Below are positions 35,501-47,500 of a DNA stretch of 64,000 bases, piece after piece. The stretch lies in NCBI RefSeq assembly GCF_023101765.2, contig NC_064216.1, positions 2,480,001 to 2,544,000 of the forward strand, given 5' to 3'. The stretch's first letter is position 1, and every line of letters begins with the position of its first letter. The translations under genes were made by a program, and so were the position numbers. The DNA is from Spodoptera frugiperda. Lineage: Eukaryota > Arthropoda > Insecta > Lepidoptera > Noctuidae. The notes beneath the pieces are model-generated. The model was given only the letters and a program-made list of their open reading frames with translations, was not told where the DNA came from and did not search any database.

Positions 35501-38500
35501 ATTATTACATTGTACATTTATTTATAGAAAACTACGGTTTAGCACGCGAAATGTGGGCGTAGTTTACAAATAAAAGAGCCTGTTAGAAAGCCTATAAAAA
35601 CAGAATTATATTTGACAAAATAACTGGTTTTAATATATGTTATTTGCCTCTACTACCTTGTTGATCGAATACAGACTTTGAAATAAAGCCTTGAATAGTG
35701 TTCTCGGTTTACTCTTTAATAGTACTAGAAATAACTGGTAAAGAGTGGGTGTTCCTAGCTGTAATTCCTCTTCGTATAAAAACAATATACTTTATTGCCC
35801 TGGTGTCATAAATTGAGATAAGTATTTCTCCGAAAGTAATCTTGGGTCGCCAATGACGCAATGCACTAGTGTCGGTGATGTCTTAACATCTACGTAGATA
35901 AACAACTTGGCAGTACGCCGATAGACAGACGTGATGCACTCTCAGTCAGAACTAGCGCCAGTCGGCACATTATCAGGATGTGTATAAATAAAAGCACGTG
36001 TTCTTGGAACTGTTTGACAAATTTCATCTAAATCTAGTATCTGCGTCATTTATTCTATCCATCATCACTGGTTTTCATGGTTATTATAGATTCGCCTTAC
36101 CCTTAGTACGAGTTTGCTTTATGTTCACCGAAAACGAAACGAGAGCGCGTTCGGCGCTCTGATTGGCCGGCACGAAAGAATCATCCAATCAGGGCGCGGA
36201 ATGCGCTCTGGTTTCGATCTCGTTAAACATTAAACAAACTCGTTTTAAGCCCTTTGTAGAAGCTTAAATGTCTATTGACGTATTTCAGTAAACTCATCTG
36301 TTATATGGGACACAAAAACATAACTAGGTAGTAGTAACTGAGTGTTACGTTATATGCACTTCTGTCTGTCCCTTCAACGAATAAATGATTTATGAGCTAC
36401 AAACAATACACAGTACCAAATATGTAAGAGGGTATTGTAGTTATGAGACCTGCATGTTGCATTGTAATTTGAAAGTAGATTATATTACTAACTTAACTTA
36501 CTGGAAACTGATATGCAGCGGTAATTAGAACGGCGTATTATTGAGAAACTAATGCTGTCATGCATATTATTTGATAATAGTAATAGTGTTATCTGAGATC
36601 CCATTCAAGGCTGTTTGTCTACGGACTGCCTAGCGGGTTACCGGGGACCGGGGCTCCGGCTCGAAGCAGGAATAGGAAACGGGTGGTTTTTAGTCTGATT
36701 GGTCTGACACTCTGACACTCCCTCTCACCTCAGCTAAGGCGAGAAAAGTCATTGGATGATGTTCCTTCCCCCTTAAATCTTATTTAAGTTTCATTATCTA
36801 AACAACTGCCTTACATTTTCTATTAGGGTCGACTAGAAAATAAAAGGGGCTAAGGGTGTATAGGTACTACAAATTGTTTTTATAACACTTGTTTTGTATG
36901 ACAGGAAAGAACTAGGCAAACTGTGGCAAGTGTCTTATAATCCTGGTCCTGTAAACGTCTAGTAAAACAAATTCTAAAGAAAAGTTTACCTATACCTACT
37001 GATGCCAGCATGAAGTATACAAAACATCACATGGACCTTTGAGTTTGTTTCGGCATTTCATCTCAATGCCGGCCTCATCTAGTTATTTGAAAGATTGACA
37101 TATAAAAGTGTTATCTTATAACCAACTTGCAAAAATAAATTATAATATCATTTATCATATTTTATTTCCAGGTCGCGGCGGCAGCAATATAAAGGATATA
37201 GAGAAGATATCGGGCGCTAAAGTGAACGTTAAGGAGTTTAGCGATAAGGACCATGATATCTGTGTGATCAGAGGCAGGACTGACGCCACGCAGATTGCTG
37301 AGACGCTCGTGCACGAGTTCATCAACCAACAGCCTGTGAACATCGAGGACACGATGGAAGTACCGTCGTGGGCTTGTGGCCGGATCATTGGTGAGTGGTC
37401 AATCTTTCTGCCTGTAATATATTGGGCTTGGGAAGTAGATAGGATTGTGACAACATGGGGTCTTATGATTGTGTTCTTCGGTGTACCAGAAAGATTTTGT
37501 TATTTCATGAAATATCCGTGCGACTGCCGGTCAAGGGGTCTCGGGTTTGATTCCCGCCCCGGGTAAAAGTATTACTTGTCTTCATTTCGTTTTTTGAAAA
37601 TGTCTCAGTAGTAGCCAGAGTCTTAGACTCACCCCGTTTTACATGGGACTTATAACACAAATGGTAAAAACCGGCCAAGTGCGAGTCAGACTCGCCCATG
37701 AAGGGTTCCGTAGCAGCAAGTTATTTTACAACTTTTATATTATGTCATCTATAATATAAAAGTTGTAAAATAACTTGGTTTTTTTTTACATAGTGTTTGT
37801 ATGAACGACAAAGTTATATTTGCGGTTTTTGAAAATGTTTTATTTCTTAAAAACTAATAATGATATCTCGTTCAAACCAATTTTCGTTGTTAGTTTCTAT
37901 TGAAATCTACAGCATATATTTTTTTCAGTTTTCTCACTCTCTTATTTTAAAAGTTAGAGGGGGGGACACTCATTTTTCCACTTTGGAAGCGTCTAACTTT
38001 CAAACGATTGATTTTGACGAAAAGTGGTTTTAGGAACCTTAATGTATTTTTTAAAGACCTATCTATAGACACCCATCACGGATATGTAAGCTGAAAAAAA
38101 AAAAAAATTTGAATAAGTTCCATGTGTGGAGTGCCCCCCTTTAATTTTTAAATTTATTCATTTTTATTCAAAATTCGAATAGCGGTTATCGAAATACACC
38201 ATCCTACAAAGTTTCAACTATGTAGGCCCAACAGTTTCGGAAATAAACGGCTGTGACATATGGACAGACGGACGGACGGACGGACAGACAGACATGACGA
38301 ATTCCGGGGTTCCGTTTTTTGCCATTTGGCTACGGAACCCTAAAAAGTGGGTGTACATTGTACAGTGGCGATACGTGCCGTGCAGATGCACCTCTGCCTA
38401 CCTCTTCGGGGATAAAGGGCGTGACGTTGTTTCTTTTATGTATAACGAAATATGTAACCTTTGTTTCCAGGATCTCAGGGCGAGAACATCAACAGCATCA

Positions 38501-41500
38501 GCCACCGCAGCGGAGCCCGCATTAAGATCTCCTCGAGCGGCGACAAGACAACTGTACGGAAAGTCATGTTCTTAGGCACAGAGGAGCAGATCAAGGTCGC
38601 TAGAGATCTTATTGAGAACTGCGTAAGTTGAAATATTTGTAACTCACTTCTATAAAATTAACTTATGTTGGTAGATTTGGCAAATATGGAACTTTTGACC
38701 GTATAAGCCGGTAGACGAGCAGGATCACTTAATAGTAAGCAATTGCTGTAGCTCATGGACATCCGAAACACCAGAGGAGGAATTTAAGGATTATTGGGGA
38801 ATCGGGGATTGGGAAGGGGAGAATTTGGCCTTCGGTAACCTCACTCACACAACGCAAGCGTTGTTTCACATTGGTATTCTGCCTTGGTATCACTCCGATC
38901 AGGCCGGCCCATTCATGCCGAAGCATGGCTCTCCCACACTTGAATATAATCTCATATAGTTAAGTACTACTCATATAATGATTTATTTCTGTTTACAGGT
39001 CGCCCAAGAAAAATGTCGCCGGGAAATCGAGCAATCGAAACGCAGTCCGCGCCACGTACAGTCATCATCCAAGTCACCGTCACCAACGCCCTCTGCCACC
39101 GCCAACGAAACCACAGATGGTGCGTCAGGTGACTCTCAAGTGCAAAGGCATGTCAAATCTAAGCGGCCTGGTAAGATTTGCTAACAGCATGCTCATTTAT
39201 ATTACTGTCCTTAGAGTAATTCTTTATTATAAGAAAAGCCCAATAGTGGAGCAACTATTTAATAACTGTACCCTTAGTACGAGTTTCCTTTACTGTAACT
39301 TTAAAAGTAATCCAAACAAGAGCGCGTTCGGCCCTCTGATTGGTTGGTTGATTTGTGCTGACCAATCAGAGCGCCGAACGCGTTCTCGTTTTGTTTTCGT
39401 TTAACGTAAAGCAAACTCGTAGTAAGGGTACTGTTGCTCAACTGTTGAGCAACTTTACTTCGATATATTTTAGAATGAAATTGAAATACCGATTTTCTTT
39501 CTCGAACCACACTTTAGATATTTGATTATGTTTATTTTTCAAAATTATTTGTTTTCTATGTGTTTTTATTATATTTTCTTTTTACGGCACTATTCTACAG
39601 CAAACCTTTCTCAAAACACGTGGAGTTTTCAATTTATTACAGGGATATAGACACGTCTTATCCAGAAACTTGTAAGAAAATGACATTTCTACTTAGAGGA
39701 CAGTATTAAAATATATTTGTTGCTGTATTTGCTATGGTTTAGCTCCTGGTTTGGTCTATAAGCCTGTGGGCATAACTCACTACTGCCAGGATTTCCCTCC
39801 CAATTTGTAAATTTAGTACTAACAAATTCCAACCTAAGTACTATTTATAGCAGTGGTGGGCAAACTTTATGGGAAGCTAAAGTGACAATAATTTAAAGGG
39901 AGGGCCAAAGTTTACTTTTTAAGTACCATTTTTACTTATTATTTTACTGTAATGCTAATAGGCTATCCATACTTCCCATTTTGTTTTAAAATGATAATAA
40001 TATGGCTAGAGTTTGCTATTGGGCCATAATTTGTCTACGAGCCATAAATTACCTAGGTGCCATAATTTGCCTATGTGCCATATTTTGCCTACTGGCCATA
40101 ATTTGCCTACCACTGACAGACACAGTATATTGCCGTGTGACATGCACTGGTGTGACGTGAAGTATATAATTTATGTTTAGTTATTGTATTTATATGTGTG
40201 TTTGTTTTGTGGTGTTACGTGCCGTTTGTGTGGGGTAGGCAGAAGGGTATAAATATTTATCTTTTATGTTGTTTTTCGTGATACAAAGACGGAATAAGGT
40301 GCTAGAATTTAGTTTTTTTTTTGGTTATTGGTTTTGTTCATGGCTGCAAATGCCAGACATTTTTTGGTGGTTCGGGGTTTATTATATTAAGCATGATTTG
40401 AAATGGTGCTTGCGGAAAAAAAGTTGTAATTTTAAAGACAGACCCATACACTATTTTTTATTGGATCAGTCAATTTATAAAAGCATAGGTTTTTATTTTT
40501 GTCCATTAGCATTGAAGATCGAGGTATCTTTTTGATACTGGGTTCTGGACACCATTACTTCAACATTATACATACATATTACCTATTTTGGTCTGACATA
40601 ACATATTACCTACATAATTTCTTCATATACCGCTAAATAACTTTATTATTAACACAGTTGTTCTATCCCCCGCTATAGAGAACAGGGGTGCTCCGATAGA
40701 AGTGTTTGTGTCGGCCGTGTCGTCTCCGTCTCGGTTCTGGGTGCAATTCGTCGGACCTCAGGTGACGCAACTGGACCTGCTGGTCGAGGAGATGACGGAG
40801 TATTACGGCAAAAAGGAGAACCGGGAGAATCATGCTGTAAGTAATACTACAAACTTTATTTTACGGTTGATTACATTTTCTTACCTTAAATTTTAAGGTT
40901 ATTGTATCATGTAACATTAGTACTAGTTCTTAAAAACCTATATTGTACCAAGATTTAAAAGACTGCTATATGTAGTATTAATTAAAGAAATATCGAAAAT
41001 CGGAATAATGTTTTTGTGGCGATGACACATAGACGATCGACAAGCAAATCAGCAAATGACGTCATAAATCCTTCATCGCACAAATGAAGCTTACATGCGA
41101 ATAAACATGGATAGACAATCCTAACTTACAACAGTGGGGCAGATGCTCGTCAGGCATGATCATCTCGCCTGGTCGGAGGATCCTTTTTTTCTTAGGGAAC
41201 TTTGTTCAATCCGTGAATTGAATCTGTAAATCAGCCGTAATTTACAACTATATACGACTTGTAGACCTTTGTTATATTTTTTTTATTGCTGTCATTATGT
41301 AACAGTATGTTTTGGTTTATAGTAGCAAATTGTTCTGTAATGTAACATATGTGTGGTTCCAGTTGTCGCACGTGTCGGTGGGGCAGGTGGTGGCGGCCGT
41401 GTTCCGCCACGACGGGCGCTGGTACCGCGCGCGGGTGCACGACATACGGCCCAACGAGTACGACCACACGCAACAGGTACAAGCTATAAATAGTACCTAT

Positions 41501-44500
41501 AATACTCGATATTTGAACCATCAACAAGAGTTGTATAAGTATAAGGCCGTATGAGTGCCTACTGCTAAGCAAAGGTGTCTTCTCACACGGAGAAGAGGCA
41601 TTAATCACCACACTTGTTGTAGTGAATCAAGGTGGATTAGCAATTTCGAAATTATTAATTAGAAATTATAAGCCCAGATTTCCTCGCGACGCTTTCCTAC
41701 AATACGCATATCGGATGTCACTTACTTACATATAACTTGATAAAAGTCACATTGGTAAGTTTCAAACCCTCGTAAAAATAACATATACAAACTGATGTGA
41801 TTAATGTTGGCAGGTCGCTGACGTATTCTTCCTGGACTACGGAGACAGCGAGTATGTGTCCACATACGAGCTGTGCGAACTGCGCGCCGATCTGTTGCGG
41901 CTTAGATTCCAGGCATGTATCAATCCTTTACATTACCTTGTATTACATATCTGTATCCTTAGTACAAGTTGCTTTACATTGAACGAAAACGAATTGAGAG
42001 CGCATTCGACGATTTTATTGCCCGGTGCGATTGAACCAACCAATCAGAGCGCCGAATGTGGTCTCGATTCGATATCGATAAACGTAAAACTAACTCGTAC
42101 TAAGGGTACTGTTTAGTATTTAGGTGCTGATAGACATGAGCATTCGCCGTTTTTAAACTTTTCGAACTGTACAACGAGCCTAGTCGAGCTTAGAACCAAA
42201 CAACGAATGTTCCTATCAAAGGAACATTCGTTCTATCCACTAGAAGATGGCAGACTTGATGGAACTTTACTGCCATTCGCTAGAATCCTCGTTCGGTAGA
42301 ATCCTAAAACGCTCTCGTTACTTTTTTTTTGTGTTCATTACAAGTGAATGCTCAAGTATGGCAGCACCTTCAATGTACGCATAACTAAAAACTTTTGTTT
42401 TTAGAAAACAACGTATTATAATTTTCTATCATTATTATTCTAATTCTTAAAAAACAAAAAGACATATTTAGAAATTAACGTATTATAATTACGTACAATA
42501 ACATTGATATAAATCAATGTTAGAGGCTTTGTGTCATTTTGTTCATTAATACAGTTTGTTTTAGTATGTGTATTCATATATTTATAGTTACCATGTGAAT
42601 GTTGCAGGCGATGGAGTGTTTCCTAGCGGGCGTGCGTCCCCCCAACAACCGTGAGACCTGGGACACGGACGCCATCGAGCGGTTTGAAACACTTGTACAT
42701 GTACGTATACCTCTACATATTATACTACATTGTATTCGGGAAGGGTACTGTGACTCGGTAGCTGAAGATATTAAGTTATGATAATAATTATATCGATTTA
42801 AATTTCTAAACTAAGTGATGAAGTTCATATACAACATTATACATGTTTAAAACTACAGTTTAACATGTAACTTCAAATATCAGTCACAGTACCTTCCCCA
42901 AAAATAAAACGTTACACCACACTAGGATTTTCTCGTGACATGAGTTCATTTTCATTATCATTATACCGAGACAGGGAACAATAATTTGTTAATCACACAA
43001 AGAGTAGGGCTCCGTACACGAATCGTACGATGGCGGGTACGATTCCCGCCCTACGGTGTAGTCAAATGTAGTGTAATTTAGCTAAACGTCGTGTGCTAAA
43101 CCAAAGTGTCGTTGCGCCCACCTATCGTGCTAGGATTGGGCGACACACGACACAACATATAAGAGCGTCACTAATCATAGAAAAATGTATGAAACGATAT
43201 GCTTCGACATACGAATGTGTCTCCTTAACCTAACATATATTTATATTTAACATCTAGACCGAACCGATGAGAAAAGCGAAAGTAAGTTCTTTGTTATTTT
43301 TACGCATTATCTATTCAAGTATAAATATAATACTTAAAATAGAAATATTGCAATAATAATACTTAAAATGTTTCGTAAATTCGCGCGTCGCTTATATATT
43401 ACATACAACATACAATTGCTGGCAATGAAGTGTTTGTAGTTAAATGTAATTTAGGTATTAGGTTATAACGGACCGCGCTTTGTAGCCTAGTAGTTAGTAT
43501 AAATATATGTGGCATGTGTGTGAAGTACAATCTTGCAACTATGAACCGATTGAGCTGATATTTTCAATACACTTTAGTGTTTGCATGACCATAAATGCTG
43601 TTCAATTCAAATGATGTAAAGCTTTTCGTGATATTAGGTACTTAGGTACACCAAAGTATCTCTCGTTTTTTTTAACCACTACGCTCAGCTATAGACGACT
43701 TACAAAAAATGGGATAAAGGTAATCGACCAGAGGCCCGCATCGTACGCATCGCACGCAACGGATTTTAGTTTGTCTTGTATAGAAACTCCTACAACTGCG
43801 TCCACTGATCCGCATCGTACGGACCGCTCATCGGCAATGCCTACATGCGACGCGTACCGATGACGTCATACGGAATGCCGATACCAAAAATCCGAGTGAA
43901 AGTGGTATCGGCAATCCGATTGCTAATACTCGCGTCGGCAATCCGAACGCTGCCGATACAGTGGACGCAGTCTGAAAAATTAATCCGTTTTATGCGATCC
44001 GTCCGATGCGTGCAATGCGTACAATGCGGGCCTGTGGACGCTTAGCTTAATCATAAGGAAACGTAATTTTTTAAGTACATTTTGTTTGTCGTTCGAAGCC
44101 GACCGTTACGGTTAAAAGGTTTTAATACCGAGTAAAGTTACATATATTATGTTATGTTACGTCAATAGGTCGCGAGATGGCAGCCCCTCCTGTCCAAGAC
44201 GTGCACGTACAAGAAGACTGCCACCGCCGAGGGAGAGAAAGAGAGGGAGATACCTGGCATCAAACTATACGACAACACTGATAGTAAGTTTCACCCTGGA
44301 GTTTAATGTCCAAATACTCAAACGCTACTTAATTTTAAGACGCTCTCAAGACTAGTTCTGTCCCTATCAATTCTTTATAAAAAGACAGAGATAGCACGAT
44401 ATTTAAGTAGAAATTGAGTAGCATTTCTGTATTCGGACGTAAATCATTATAATTATCATACCACATATTACATTAAAAAAACCTTAACTTACTAGTCTTG

Positions 44501-47500
44501 AATTCAATTCCGACCGATCTACATTGATATTGTGAAATTTCGTACAAGAGTACGAAGTTGTGAAGAGTTGCAACCAGCTCCCTTTGCATCCATATTGCGT
44601 GCTACGATTGGAGTTGTAAAGTTTTGACATTGAATAATAATTATTGTAGCAGTGGCATATGGGATGGTCTTCGGGGATAAAAGACGTGACGATACGATAA
44701 TAATTATTGACATTTTATTGAACTAAAATTGCATTGGCAATCAATGGATTGCCTATATTCTTTACCAGCAGGTGATCTGTGTATTTATCGGCCTATCTCT
44801 TAAACAAAATTCGAATGTATTGATTGTCCTCTCGACCAAACGAAAATAAAATATCACTTACCACAAGTTTCAGTTTTTCTTGAATAAATTATAAAATTAT
44901 TTATTCACAATACAGATGGCGAATACGACATCGGTGAGATGTTGGTGATGGAAGGCCACGCCGACGAAGACCCCGGCGACAAGCCCGCGGCCGCACCCAA
45001 CCGACCGCCCTTTGGAGATCTCGGCAGCTCAAAGTAAGCACACTATATTTTGATAAACTTGTGATAACGATTTTGTGTTTAAAATTTTCATTAGAACAAG
45101 AACGAAATCTTTTATGTTATTAGTCGAAACCTTTTCCTCAGTTATTTTATTAGTCCCGTGAATAAGATGGGAGCTAATTGCCATAATTCATCTCCTTATG
45201 GTGACAGTTCATTCTGTCAAAATCAATATGATAAGTAAATGTACGTTTACATTATACATGTGCCTACCCCTTTGGGAATGTAATATATGTGAATATAATT
45301 CATGTAATATAATAGTTACACAACAGTTAATTTCTGATATAAAAGACAAAACAAAGATAAATCTTTTTCGCGCACTCTAGATGGCGCTGCCATCGATAAT
45401 TGTTACTTTCAAAACTATAAAGCGGGGTGAATAGCATTCGAGGGGTGAATAAATTTACTGTCTGACGTCGGGAATTGATAAGTTTACGAAAATGTGGACG
45501 TAAAATATTACAATATTATATCCCGTTTAGAATCCTACGAAAGTTTATAAACTTCTTAGTAGATAGATAAACTTACGGATCTAGTTATTTTTCGGGGACA
45601 TATTTACTCCATTCTTGTGTCTATTCACCCTTTGAATTCTATTCACCCCGTTTTACCGTTATGCAAATTTAAGCATGATAGCACGTTTAGCTATATGTGT
45701 AATTGTTGTTATAATTATATATTATGTAAACTAATAATATGTGTATATACTTATTCTCTATATGCTAAATATGGATTTAAAGAGGTACAATGCACAGTGA
45801 CATCGTAATGCATGATTTGAAAACGACGTACATCTAGAATCAACACGCACGTTAGAGATACTAGATACTAACAGTACGCACGTTTTTACTTATTTTTTTT
45901 ATAAATAACCTTATCGTTTTATAATAATTTTGACACGAAAATCATATAAAACATTATGTACTACCCTAACTACTATCGTGAGACATACTAAATTAACTAA
46001 ATATTACGGTTTACTCACATAAATTAATAGAGACAAGCTCTACTAGTTTCGATCAATAGGCTGCGCGACGTCGCCGCGTCTGCGTACGCTGCTCATGATA
46101 AAGAGTCCCTCTGTGACTCGAAACTAGTAGAGCTTTTCTCCATTAATTTACGTGAGTAAATCGTGATTTTTTTAGTTAATATGAGATTTATTATTCGCAT
46201 AAAAACAGGGTTATTATATTGGTCGATACATACATTTCGCTTCGTACTAAAAGCATGCAAAATTCTGGCTAAAAAACACAGTTATAATGTCATTCAAAAT
46301 TTCATCATTAACGTTAATTTCCATTTATCATGATTTTTTCAGCGGCGCAGATAGGCCCATGCGTAAATTGTTTTTGCAGCATTTAAATTTCCATTATAGT
46401 GAATTAAGTACCCCAGCCGACTATGACCCAAATAAAATACCCCCCCCAATCCGCCTTCCTCGTCCTCGACCACCGAAATCTGATTTTGTACTAATTGGTA
46501 AGTAATAAATCATTTTTAAATGGCCGTATCAAGAACGTACTGCTTTCTGCTCAGGGGCCTTAGTCAGCAAGAGGGACGGAGCTATGTAGGTTGTATAGCT
46601 CCGTCCCTCTTGCACTGCTCAATGATCGACCATTCTGACACTATTGGGTAGTTTCCTAGGTCAAAAATAAATTATTTTGATATTTCAATATAATAAAATA
46701 TCCCAAAATAATCGTATTTTCATTCATTCATTTGACGATATACTTATTTATTTAATTTTTCTTGCTATTTTTTGCGTAATAAGTATGCTATTTGACGCAA
46801 AAAAATTATGACGTCATAATTTGCAATGTCATACAAAATTCATAGAAAAGTAACGTTTTTGACATTTCGATAAAAGTATTGAATTTGACTAGTAGGATAA
46901 TACCCTATTGTAATAGCAGACTAAGGCCCCAGGTGTTGGTTCGCTTCTAGCAATAAGGCCGTTGGTAGATATGAGTTTCAATATCAATATTACCAACGCC
47001 TTTTTCTCGATATACATATAATCTTCATTAAAAATCGCATGTTCATTATCATAATCATCACATCACCATCATTATACTTAGTACATTATACAAATTAACT
47101 GAAAATCAAATCAATCAAAATTTATTTTTAAATCAATCAAAATTTGTAGTATTTTGACTGCACGGTTGGTCGGTGGCTGGGTAACCGGCTGCCGCGCGAC
47201 GTGTAGCGGGTTCGATTCCCGCACGGAGCAACTTTTTGTGTGATTCACAAATTGTTGTTTCGGGTCTGAGTGTCATGTGCATGTGAAATTGTATGTTTGT
47301 AAACTCACCCATGACATAGGAGAAAATCCTAAAGTGGGTAATGCTTTTAAAAAATATATACTGGAAATTAGATTCGACTCACAGTTGGTGTGGTTGCTGG
47401 GTATCCGGCTGCCGCGCAACGTCTAGCGGGTTCGATTCCCGCATTGAGCAACTTTGTGTGATCCACAAATTGGTGTTTCGGGTCTGGGTGTCATTGCCGT

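Larger units (their letters stand above)
29762..37171 (+). other. Papi intron 1, repeat-rich, no gene seen
   Basis: A 7.4 kb intron holding family A (29867), family G (30335), E (32205, 33137) and C (34005) fragments, MITEs I (34625), J (35092) and F (36100), another family A copy (36613) and a family R repeat at its right edge. No supported coding sequence was found on either strand. Confidence 0.6.
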
